Shown here: positions 1 to 6,950 of the stretch, in pieces | Numbering within the stretch: position 1 is the stretch's first letter | Layout: each line of letters starts with the position of its first letter | NCBI GenBank assembly: GCA_947174825.1 | Contig: CAMWKN010000054.1 | Coordinates: 1 to 7,810, forward strand | Direction: 5' to 3' | Origin: an uncultured Clostridium sp. | Lineage (GTDB): Bacteria; Bacillota_A; Clostridia; Lachnospirales; Lachnospiraceae | Length of the DNA stretch: 7,810 bases | Translations under genes and position numbers: made by a program | Notes under the pieces: generated by a model | What the model saw: only the letters and a program-made list of their open reading frames with translations | Databases searched by the model: none | What the model was told of the DNA's origin: nothing

Positions 1-360
1 GAGGAGCTAGGAAAAGCTGGAAGCGGTCTTTTAGGAATGATAGGAATGCTTGTTGGCGCAGCAAAGATAATGGACAGTGAGTATAAGGCAATTACTAAAT
101 TTGCAGGTCAAATGCTAATCATGTCAGGGGCAGTCGGTATTTTATGTTTAGTAGCAAAGTCTCTTGGCTCTATGAGCTGGGAGGAGCTAGGAAAAGCTGG
201 AAGCGGTCTTTTAGGAATGATAGGAATGCTTGTTGCCGCAGCAAAGATAATGGACAGTGAGGATAAAGCAATTACTAAATTTGCAGGTCAAATGCTGATT
301 ATGTCAGTGGCAGTCGGTATTTTAGGCATAGTAGTTAAGTCTCTTGGCTCTATGAGCTGG
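1..360 (+). repeat. 180-bp tandem duplication inside the tape measure gene
   Basis: Bases 1-180 and 181-360 are two head-to-tail copies of a 180-bp unit, which encodes 60 residues beginning EELGKAGSGLLGMIGML. I count 11 mismatches in 180 positions (about 94% identity) and no indels. The first 55 and the last 24 bases of the unit are identical in both copies; most differences lie in the last third. Differences that change the protein include Gly to Ala, Tyr to Asp, Gly to Val, Cys to Gly, Leu to Ile and Ala to Val. The sequence after 360 (TSIAKGLITLAG onward) looks like a much older, diverged relative of the same unit. The window begins exactly at a unit boundary, so more copies may lie upstream. 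Confidence 0.95.
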
Positions 361-3300
361 ACATCTATTGCAAAGGGATTAATTACGCTTGCTGGTGCGT
401 TTGTGATCATCGGCGTTGCGGGAAAAGCGCTTGGTTCTCTTTCTTTTGAGATTTTGGGAGTCAGTGCGGCATTTGCTTTGTTAGGGGTTGGCGTACTTGG
501 TATTGGAGCAGGGCTTTTGGCGGCGGCATCCGCTTTTACAATTCTTGCGGCAGCAGGACCTACGGCGGCAACAGCTGTTATGGCGGCTTTAGCGATTATT
601 GTTGCAGGAGTTTCGGAGCTTATTCCAACGGTTCTTGCTAAAATCGGCGAGGGGATTATTGAGATTTGTAAGGTAATTGCTGCAAGTGCGCCTGCAATTG
701 GAGAAGCGATAAAGGCTATTATTCTTAGCCTTGTCGATGTACTTGTTGTGTGTGTTCCTGTTATAGCGGATGGGGCTTTACAGCTTTTAGCTGGTGTGTT
801 GGAGGCTCTTGTTAAGTATACGCCTCAGATTGTGGATGCGTTATTTGAATTTTTAATTAAGCTTCTTGACGGAATCGCTAAAAATTTGCCAGCTCTTATT
901 CAGGCTGCCGTAAATGTGGTAATGGCGTTTTTCTCTGGAGTTATTGATGCGCTTAGCGGAATTGACGTTGATGTTTTGTTGAAAGGAATTGCAGGGGTCG
1001 GCCTGATGTCAGCGATTATGTTAGCTCTTGGGGCAGTTGCGTCTTTTGTTCCGGCCGCTATGGTTGGCGTTCTTGGAATGGGAGCTGTGATTGCGGAGCT
1101 GGCTTTGGTTCTAGCGGCGATTGGCGCATTGGCACAGATTCCTGGTTTGTCATGGCTAATTGGCGAGGGTGGAAAGCTGTTAGAGGGTATTGGAACTGCA
1201 ATTGGTTCGTTTATTGGTGGCATTGTCGGTGGGTTTATGAGTGGAGTTTCCAGTCAATTTCCACAGATTGGCGCAGATTTGGCAGCTTTTATGACAAATG
1301 TGCAGCCTTTTATTGATGGAGCGAAAAGCGTTGATGCGGCTGCTATGAACGGTGTTAAGGCGCTTGCCGAGACGATAATTATTTTAACGGCTGCTGATAT
1401 TTTACAGGGTTTGACTTCTTGGCTTACTGGCGGTTCATCAATGGCCGATTTTAGCAGTCAACTTGTTCCTTTTGGCGAGGCAATGAGGGATTTTTCTGTA
1501 ACGATAGCTGATATGGACGCGGGACTTGTGGAGAATGCTGCAACTGCTGGGAAGACTTTAGCAGAGATGGCTTCGACGCTGCCTAATAGTGGGGGAGTTT
1601 TAGGCTTCTTTGCCGGTGAGAATGATATGTCTGAGTTTGGCAGGCAGCTTGTTCCTTTTGGCGTTGCTATGAAAACTTTTTCGTTGGTTGTGCAAGGGTT
1701 GGATGCGGACGCTGTGACGAATGCTGCAATTGCTGGGAAAGCAATGGCAGAGATGGCTTCGACTTTGCCTAATAGCGGAGGCGTAGTTGGTTTCTTTGTC
1801 GGCGAGAATGATATGTCTGATTTTGGCAGACAGCTTGTTCCATTTGGAAAGGCTATAAAAGATTTTGCAACGGAAGTTACTGGTCTGGATGCAAATGTTG
1901 TGGCAAATGCGGCGGTAGCTGGTAAAGCGATGATAGAGATGGCTTCAACTATTCCGAATACTGGAGGAGTGGTTGGATTTTTTGCTGGTAATAATGATTT
2001 GGATGATTTTGGAGCGCGTCTTGTTCCGTTTGGAAAGGCTATGAAAAAATATGCGTCAGCTGTATCTGGCATTGATGTTGAGGCGGTAACAAATTCAGCA
2101 ACGGCAGGTAAGGCTGTTGTTGAGTTAGCCAATACCCTTCCAAATACTGGAGGATTAGTTGGGTTTTTTACAGGAAATAAAGATATAGAGAAATTTGGCG
2201 ATGGCTTGAAATCTTTTGGTAAAAGTTTTGCAAAGTATTCTGGTTATATGGAGGATGTAAAGCCAGGAATTGTAAACACGACGACGAATGCAGCTTCTTC
2301 TATTGTAGAACTTCAAAAGAGCCTTCCGAAGGAGGGCGGCTGGTTTTCAGATGACCAAACGCTTGCTGATTTCGGTTCGGATATGTCTTCTTTTGGATCG
2401 TATTTTAGTCAGTTTTATGATCATATCAGTGGAATTAAAACGAAACAGTTGTCAGGAGTAATTCAAGAGGCTAATAATCTTGCGTCTATGGCAAAGGGTA
2501 TGGCAAAGCTGGATACAAGCGGAATGAGTTCATTTAGTTCGGCTCTTACCTCACTTGGCAACGCTGGTATTGATGATTTTATAAACACGTTTCAAAATGC
2601 ATCATCTCGTGTAAACGAGGCTGCCGAGAAAATGCTTACTACTTTTATCAAAGGGGCTAAATCAAAACAGACGGATTTGACGGATGCGTTTCAAAGTATG
2701 CTTCATAATGTGCTGACAATTATTAGTAACGAGTATCCATCGTTTTATTCAGCAGGTGGAAGTCTTGCGAATCAGTTTTCAGGTGGAGTGGAATCAAATG
2801 GCGTCAACATTCCGACAGGAACAGTTGCGCCTATACTTAATAATATGCTTTCAGCTGTTACAAATAAGTTTTCGGATTTTAACGGTTCGGGCCAGACAAT
2901 TATGTCCTCTTTTGTTTCTGGTGTGAATGTAAAAGGGGTAGAGGCGCCAGGCGCTTTTTCTTCTCCAATAAACAGTGCAGCCGATATTATCAGAGGGCAG
3001 TATGGAAGTTTTAACAATGCCGGTTCGTCTTTGATGAGTGGGGTAATAAGCGGAATTAATGTACAGGGCTCGGGGGTGTCGGGCGCTTTTTCTTCTCCGG
3101 TAAACAGTGCGGCTGATGTGATCAGAGGACAGTATGGAGGTTTTAACAATGCTGGTTCGTCTTTGATGAGCGGGGTTATAAGTGGAATTAATGTACAGGG
3201 TTCAGCAGTGCCAAGCACATTTTCTTCTCCGGTCGGCGTGGCGGTTGATGCGGTTAGACGGATGTATGAATCTTTTAATCAATCAGGTTCGTATTTAGTT

Positions 3301-3933
3301 GATGGGTTTGTAAATGGCATTCATAATAATATTTATAAAGCGGCGGAGAAAGCGGCGGCTCTTGGAGCGGCGGCAGCGGCAGCGGCAAGGAAAACGCTTG
3401 ATGAACATTCACCTTCAAAAGTGTTTTATGGTATAGCGGCATATGCAGGAGAAGGCTTTGTGAATGCATTGACAGATTATACATCAGAGTCTTATGACGC
3501 TGGTTCAGGAATGGCAGAGTCGGCAAAGCTTGGATTAAGTAAAGCGGCATCTAAAATTACGGATATTATTGATAATACGATTGATACAGAGCCTGCTATT
3601 AGACCAGTGCTGGATTTGACAAATGTTCAAAATGGCATGAATCAGTTGTATAAAATGACTGATAATATGAATGATTATGTATTTTCCGGTTCTGTGCGCC
3701 TAGCAGGGGAAACGATGCGAGGTATGGATGCTTCGAGCAAGTATGAGCGTGAGGATTCAGCAGCTTTAGCAATTGCTGGACTGAAGGATGCAGTTAAGGA
3801 GTTATCAGAGCATCCTGCTGGCACATTTGAAAATATTTTTAATATTACAGGGGATAACCCGAAGGAAATTGCGGAAGAGGTTTCCAGAATGATTCAGCGG
3901 CAGATTGAAAGGAGGGATGCGTCTTGGGCGTGA
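1..3933 (+). CDS. Phage tail tape measure protein, C-terminal 1310 residues (5' partial)
   Basis: This is a tail tape measure protein, which sets tail-tube length during assembly and occupies the tube lumen. The frame is open from base 1, so the true start lies upstream; internal ATGs near the left edge are not starts. Numbering visible residues from base 1, the order is: a tandem 60-residue repeat (1-120); long hydrophobic Ala/Gly/Ile-rich helices (about 125-420, with strongly apolar parts near 241-270 and 332-418); a 62-residue repeat family (about 484-850); a 44-residue repeat family (about 897-1115); a seven-Ala run (1123-1129); then the HSPSKVF motif (1136-1142) followed by a GFVNAL element. 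That SPSK element near the C-terminus is a hallmark of Firmicutes tape measure proteins, as is the end with its ITGDNPKEIAEEVSRM stretch. Large size, hydrophobic segments and position just before Dit all agree. The stop codon overlaps the dit start by 10 nt. The total length cannot be known here. Confidence 0.95.
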   Translation, partial: EELGKAGSGLLGMIGMLVGAAKIMDSEYKAITKFAGQMLIMSGAVGILCLVAKSLGSMSWEELGKAGSGLLGMIGMLVAAAKIMDSEDKAITKFAGQMLIMSVAVGILGIVVKSLGSMSWTSIAKGLITLAGAFVIIGVAGKALGSLSFEILGVSAAFALLGVGVLGIGAGLLAAASAFTILAAAGPTAATAVMAALAIIVAGVSELIPTVLAKIGEGIIEICKVIAASAPAIGEAIKAIILSLVDVLVVCVPVIADGALQLLAGVLEALVKYTPQIVDALFEFLIKLLDGIAKNLPALIQAAVNVVMAFFSGVIDALSGIDVDVLLKGIAGVGLMSAIMLALGAVASFVPAAMVGVLGMGAVIAELALVLAAIGALAQIPGLSWLIGEGGKLLEGIGTAIGSFIGGIVGGFMSGVSSQFPQIGADLAAFMTNVQPFIDGAKSVDAAAMNGVKALAETIIILTAADILQGLTSWLTGGSSMADFSSQLVPFGEAMRDFSVTIADMDAGLVENAATAGKTLAEMASTLPNSGGVLGFFAGENDMSEFGRQLVPFGVAMKTFSLVVQGLDADAVTNAAIAGKAMAEMASTLPNSGGVVGFFVGENDMSDFGRQLVPFGKAIKDFATEVTGLDANVVANAAVAGKAMIEMASTIPNTGGVVGFFAGNNDLDDFGARLVPFGKAMKKYASAVSGIDVEAVTNSATAGKAVVELANTLPNTGGLVGFFTGNKDIEKFGDGLKSFGKSFAKYSGYMEDVKPGIVNTTTNAASSIVELQKSLPKEGGWFSDDQTLADFGSDMSSFGSYFSQFYDHISGIKTKQLSGVIQEANNLASMAKGMAKLDTSGMSSFSSALTSLGNAGIDDFINTFQNASSRVNEAAEKMLTTFIKGAKSKQTDLTDAFQSMLHNVLTIISNEYPSFYSAGGSLANQFSGGVESNGVNIPTGTVAPILNNMLSAVTNKFSDFNGSGQTIMSSFVSGVNVKGVEAPGAFSSPINSAADIIRGQYGSFNNAGSSLMSGVISGINVQGSGVSGAFSSPVNSAADVIRGQYGGFNNAGSSLMSGVISGINVQGSAVPSTFSSPVGVAVDAVRRMYESFNQSGSYLVDGFVNGIHNNIYKAAEKAAALGAAAAAAARKTLDEHSPSKVFYGIAAYAGEGFVNALTDYTSESYDAGSGMAESAKLGLSKAASKITDIIDNTIDTEPAIRPVLDLTNVQNGMNQLYKMTDNMNDYVFSGSVRLAGETMRGMDASSKYEREDSAALAIAGLKDAVKELSEHPAGTFENIFNITGDNPKEIAEEVSRMIQRQIERRDASWA
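1450..2550 (+). repeat. 186-bp (62-residue) repeat family in the tape measure gene, five units plus a degraded sixth
   Basis: Units begin at the Phe codon at 1450, 1636, 1822, 2008 and 2194, an exact 186-bp spacing with no indels. A sixth, weaker unit begins at 2371 after a 59-residue step and fades out near 2550. The protein consensus begins FGRQLVPFGKAM, has a central AGKAMAEMAS element and ends near TLPNSGGVVGFF, then GENDMSD. Copies 1 to 3 are the most alike; copies 5 and 6 are clearly degraded. The Gly-Gly-Phe-Phe turn between helices suggests a helix-turn-helix unit repeated along the tape. This is direct sequence observation; the structural reading is inference. Confidence 0.92.
2689..3345 (+). 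repeat. 132-bp (44-residue) repeat family near the tape measure C-terminus
   Basis: Units begin near 2689, 2824, 2956, 3088 and 3220, with spacing of 135 and then 132 bp. The best pair, 2956-3087 and 3088-3219, is about 84% identical (about 21 differences in 132 bases), and most of the differences are at third codon positions. The protein pattern is FSSPVNSAAD, then RGQYGSFNNAGSSLMSGV, then a SGINVQG element. The first two copies keep only the Y.SF..AG..L core and the following glycine/valine pattern. The last copy leads directly into the Ala-rich helix and the SPSK motif. Confidence 0.9.
3908..3916 (+). promoter_or_regulatory. Ribosome binding site that fixes the UUG start of the Dit gene
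   Basis: AAAGGAGGG lies inside the end of the tape measure gene. The GGAGG core (3911-3915) is 8 nt before the TTG at 3924. The ATG at 3917 is in another frame, and the in-frame GTG at 3930 would be 14 nt away, which is too far. This supports TTG 3924 as the start. Confidence 0.8.
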
Positions 3934-4643
3934 TTATTTTTAATGGCGTTTCTTCACTGGACTGTCATGTTCAGGTAGAGCATCCGCCTGGCTATGAGAC
4001 GCCGGAAAGGGATTATGAGGTTACGCATGTTCCTGGGAGAAACGGTGATATTTTAATGGATAAAGGTTCTTTTAAAAATGTTACTCGTACATATCAAATT
4101 GCTGTCTGTGGATCGGCAGAGAGTTTTGCAGGCATGGCGAACCAAGTTTCGGAATGGCTTCATTCTGTAGCTGGCTATGCCAGGCTTGAGGATTCTTATG
4201 AACCAGAATATTATAGGATAGCTATGTATGAAGGGTCAGTAGAGATAGAGAATTTGTTTGCAAAGGCCGGAAGGGCTTCTATTTCTTTTAATTGTAAACC
4301 ACAGAGATTTTTGAAGTCTGGTGAACAGACAGTTCGATTTGTAGGTAAGGGCAAAATATTTAATCCTACCAGATTCATGGCGCTTCCCGTAATTACTGTA
4401 AAAGGAAGCGGGAGGGGAATTCTTAATGTAGGCGGTTTTACGGTTAGTATATCTGATATTGCTGCCTCTATTACGATTAATTGTGATATTCAAGATGTAT
4501 ACAGTGGCACACAGAACAGGAACTCTGCTGTTACTTTTATGACAAACCGCGTTTTCCCTAAATTGTCGCCTGGAGATAATGAAATTTCATATTCTGGAGG
4601 AATAACGTCTGTGGAGGTGATTCCAAATTGGTGGACACTATGA
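3924..4643 (+). CDS. Distal tail protein (Dit), Sipho_tail family
   Basis: This 239-residue protein matches the siphophage distal tail protein family (Dit; compare TP901-1 Dit and SPP1 gp19.1). Dit forms a hexameric ring that joins the tail tube to the tip and serves as the docking hub for receptor-binding baseplate parts. The N-terminus (GVIIFNGVSSLDCHVQV, then the PERDYEVTHVPGRNGDIL stretch near residues 28-45) is the typical ring-forming domain, in which an Arg-Asn/Asp-Gly turn follows a beta strand. The C-terminal part (from about residue 140) is beta-rich, as expected for the galectin-like second domain, and the length is close to that of short Dit proteins without inserted carbohydrate-binding modules. 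The start is a TTG chosen by its ribosome binding site. The gene overlaps the tape measure by 10 nt and the next gene by 16 nt, so its translation is probably coupled to both. Family assignment is from pattern recognition and gene order. Confidence 0.92.
   Translation: MGVIIFNGVSSLDCHVQVEHPPGYETPERDYEVTHVPGRNGDILMDKGSFKNVTRTYQIAVCGSAESFAGMANQVSEWLHSVAGYARLEDSYEPEYYRIAMYEGSVEIENLFAKAGRASISFNCKPQRFLKSGEQTVRFVGKGKIFNPTRFMALPVITVKGSGRGILNVGGFTVSISDIAASITINCDIQDVYSGTQNRNSAVTFMTNRVFPKLSPGDNEISYSGGITSVEVIPNWWTL
4613..4620 (+). promoter_or_regulatory. Ribosome binding site for the Tal gene, favouring a non-AUG start
   Basis: GGAGGTGA lies inside the end of the Dit gene. Its last base is 7 nt before TTG 4628, 10 nt before GTG 4631 and 19 nt before the in-frame ATG at 4640. 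The ATG forms an attractive ATGA overlap with the Dit stop but is too far from this site, so TTG 4628 (or GTG 4631) is the better start. Confidence 0.7.
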
Positions 4644-6739
4644 TTACTTTGTTTGAATCGTCCAGTACGGATTTTACAACAAATGGGATGGGAAATTTGC
4701 CGGATGCGGCATCTTGTACAGTGGTTGAGGAACGCAATGGCAAGTTTGAGCTTGAGATGAAGTATCCTATTACAGGACGGCATTACAGCGATTTGAAAAT
4801 GCGTAATATTATTGTAGCTAAACCTAATCCTTATGCTAATCCTCAGCCATTTCGTATTTATTCACTTGAAAAGCCGATTAATGGAATGGTAACCGTGAAT
4901 GCGGAGCATATCAGTTATGATTTGTCTGGCTATCCGGTTTCACCGTTTTCTGCCAATACGGTAACAAATGCATTTATTAATATGAAGGAGGCTTCTGCTG
5001 TTCCCTGTCCTTTTTCGTTTTCAACAGATAAAACAACGTCTGCAAGTATGAGCGTAAAGAAACCGTCAAGCATTAGGTCTTTGCTTGGCGGTGTTCAGGG
5101 CTCTATTCTTGATGTGTATGGCGGAGAATATGAGTTTGACGGATTTTTGGTAAAACTGCATAATCATAGAGGAAATGAGAAAGCAGACAGTGAGGCGGTG
5201 TCTATCCGGTATGGAAAGAATCTGACGGATATACAGCAGGAGGAAAATTGCAGTTCTGTTTTTACGGGGGTGTATCCTTTCTGGTATTCGGATCAGGAGG
5301 AAGGCGGCGGTTTTGTGGAGCTGTCTGAAAAGGTTGTAAAGGCAGAGGGAACTTATGATTTTACCCGTATCAGTCCATTGGATTTGTCTCAGGAATGGCA
5401 GGAGATGCCAACGCAGGCACAGCTTAGAGAGAAAGCAAAGGCCTATATGAAGAGCAATCAGATTGGCGTGCCTAAGGTGTCTTTGACGGTGTCGTTTGTA
5501 CAATTGGCTCAGTCAGAGGAATATAAGGATTATGCGCTTTTGGAAACGGTGCATCTTTGCGATATGGTTGTTGTACAATTTCCTGAACTTGGGGTGGATG
5601 CAAAGGCTAAGTGCATTAGTACAACTTATAATGTTTTAACAGGCAAATATGATAAGCTTGAACTGGGAGACGCAAGGTCAAATCTTGCTTCAACAGTTAC
5701 AGCGCAGGCACAGAATATTAATGAGACAGCTGAACAGACGAAGACTTTTTTAGAGAGAGCAATTGAAACAGCAACGCAGCTGATTAGTGGAGGCCTTGGA
5801 GGTTATGTGGTTATGCACAGCAGCGCCAATCAAGGACATCCTGATGAAATTTTGATTATGGATACGGATAACATACAGACTGCAACACATGTCTGGCGTT
5901 GGAACCAGGGCGGTCTTGGATATTCTGGCAGGGGTTATAATGGACCATATGCCACAGCGATCACACAAGACGGAAAGATTGTGGCTGATTTTATTACAGC
6001 TGGAGCTATGTGCGCTAATTATATAAAGGGTGGAACATTGACTCTTGGCGGGAAGGATAATGGAAATGGCAAATGTCAGGTTAAGGATAAGAATGACAAG
6101 GTTCTTGTTACGCTTGATGACAGGGGTATCGTGCTTTCAGATGATATGAAGATATCTTATGGGAATGTTGAAGATACTCCAAATATACCAAGTAAGACAA
6201 GTGAGCTGGTGAATGACAGCGGATTTAAGGATGCGAAACAGATAACACAAATTACGAAAGATACAGTTACAACCTCTTATATTAATGCATTGAATATTAC
6301 TGCCAAGGAGGTACATTGTGAAAGCGGAGATCGTGAGGCAAATATTAATGGCGGTTATAATCTTTATAAATACAAGGATAAGAGTATAGGTCATGTTGGA
6401 ACAAATCATTGGGAGGGTACCGAAAAATATGGTTTAATGTTTGATCTTGATATGGATGGAAATTATATGGGATGGGGCAGAAAAGTTGATGAGAGCGGTA
6501 ATTATATTGTTTGTTTGCATTATTCTCGTGATGACAATATGCTTCATGCTGGAACAGACATAGATATGAGAGGGTATAAACTTAAGAATGTATCGTTTGA
6601 AAACGGTGGTGTTACAGCTGAGATACATTTTGTACAAGTTAAAAAAGTGAACCAGGATGGAACTGTGGCTGAATATGGCACTGATGCTATGTTGAAATTT
6701 GTCAATGGAATTTTGGTTGATATCAGGTATTATGCCTGA
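4628..6739 (+). CDS. Tail-associated hub/tail-spike protein (Tal, prophage tail family)
   Basis: This 703-residue protein is the tail tip hub that sits below Dit and closes or opens the tube. Residues 1 to about 350 match the prophage tail (gp27-like) domain shared by Firmicutes Tal proteins: a mixed N-terminal part with FELEMKYPITG, the PFRIYSLEKP strand, the HISYDLSG element, and an end at DKLELGDARSNL. Residues about 352-389 form a coiled coil (NINETAEQTKTFLERAIETA). Residues about 391-480 hold a conserved tail module with WRWNQGGLGYSGRGYNGPY (423-441) followed by ITQDGKIVADFITAG. The element PSKTSELVNDSGF (521-533), common in phage fibre proteins, links to a C-terminal region (about 535-703) that I do not recognise. 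No lysozyme, amidase or peptidase motif is visible, so the family name endopeptidase tail should not be read as proof of enzyme activity. An ATG start at 4640 would shorten it by four residues. Confidence 0.9.
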   Translation: MVDTMITLFESSSTDFTTNGMGNLPDAASCTVVEERNGKFELEMKYPITGRHYSDLKMRNIIVAKPNPYANPQPFRIYSLEKPINGMVTVNAEHISYDLSGYPVSPFSANTVTNAFINMKEASAVPCPFSFSTDKTTSASMSVKKPSSIRSLLGGVQGSILDVYGGEYEFDGFLVKLHNHRGNEKADSEAVSIRYGKNLTDIQQEENCSSVFTGVYPFWYSDQEEGGGFVELSEKVVKAEGTYDFTRISPLDLSQEWQEMPTQAQLREKAKAYMKSNQIGVPKVSLTVSFVQLAQSEEYKDYALLETVHLCDMVVVQFPELGVDAKAKCISTTYNVLTGKYDKLELGDARSNLASTVTAQAQNINETAEQTKTFLERAIETATQLISGGLGGYVVMHSSANQGHPDEILIMDTDNIQTATHVWRWNQGGLGYSGRGYNGPYATAITQDGKIVADFITAGAMCANYIKGGTLTLGGKDNGNGKCQVKDKNDKVLVTLDDRGIVLSDDMKISYGNVEDTPNIPSKTSELVNDSGFKDAKQITQITKDTVTTSYINALNITAKEVHCESGDREANINGGYNLYKYKDKSIGHVGTNHWEGTEKYGLMFDLDMDGNYMGWGRKVDESGNYIVCLHYSRDDNMLHAGTDIDMRGYKLKNVSFENGGVTAEIHFVQVKKVNQDGTVAEYGTDAMLKFVNGILVDIRYYA

Positions 6740-6742
6740 GGC

Positions 6743-6748
6743 AAGGAG
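6743..6748 (+). promoter_or_regulatory. Ribosome binding site for the 64-aa gene
   Basis: AAGGAG lies just after the Tal stop, with 7 nt before ATG 6756. It decides against the longer in-frame starts at 6699 and 6732, which have no comparable site and would overlap Tal. Confidence 0.75.
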
Positions 6749-6755
6749 TTGTATT

Positions 6756-6950
6756 ATGGAAGGGAATGTTGATATAATGGAGGATGTGACAAAAGAAAGT
6801 AGATCACAACATATTTTCCCCTGTAAAGAAGCAGAAGTGAAAGTTGTGGAACCACAGAAGAATGTAAAAAAAACAAAGGTTGACTATGGACAATTAAGGT
6901 CGGATGTTGATTTCCTGCTTATGTTAGCTGATGAGGAGGTGGAGATATGA
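6756..6950 (+). CDS. Small hypothetical phage protein, 64 aa
   Basis: I do not recognise this protein. It starts at ATG 6756 behind a good ribosome binding site, 16 nt after the Tal stop, and its TGA overlaps the next ATG (ATGA at 6947-6950). The N-terminal two-thirds is charged and probably disordered (acidic first, then Lys-rich around VKKTKVDYG). The last 20 or so residues (YGQLRSDVDFLLMLADEEVEI region) could form an amphipathic helix with an acidic end. There is no signal peptide or membrane segment. Good initiation signal, tight packing and a position between Tal and the BppU-like gene support it as a real gene, perhaps a small tail assembly or baseplate accessory protein, but that role is only inferred from position. 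It does not look like the XkdX small protein often found in this area. Confidence 0.75.
   Translation: MEGNVDIMEDVTKESRSQHIFPCKEAEVKVVEPQKNVKKTKVDYGQLRSDVDFLLMLADEEVEI
6935..6942 (+). promoter_or_regulatory. Ribosome binding site for the BppU-like gene
   Basis: GGAGGTGG lies inside the end of the 64-aa gene. The GGAGG core (6935-6939) is 7 nt before ATG 6947. This strong site, together with the 4-nt overlap, indicates efficient and probably coupled initiation. Confidence 0.8.

Noticed and set aside
1458..2132. A 224-codon open frame on the minus strand
   Set aside because: It lies wholly within the tape measure repeats, mirrors their 186-bp period, has a biased Pro/Ala/Ser composition and lacks a ribosome binding site context. 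It is a shadow of the real gene.
2772..3218. Minus-strand open frame of 148 codons with internal repeats
   Set aside because: Its repeats are simply the reverse reading of the 132-bp tape measure repeats; there is no independent support.
6699..6755. Longer start for the small gene, overlapping Tal by 41 nt
   Set aside because: There is no good ribosome binding site before ATG 6699 or ATG 6732, whereas ATG 6756 has AAGGAG at 7 nt.
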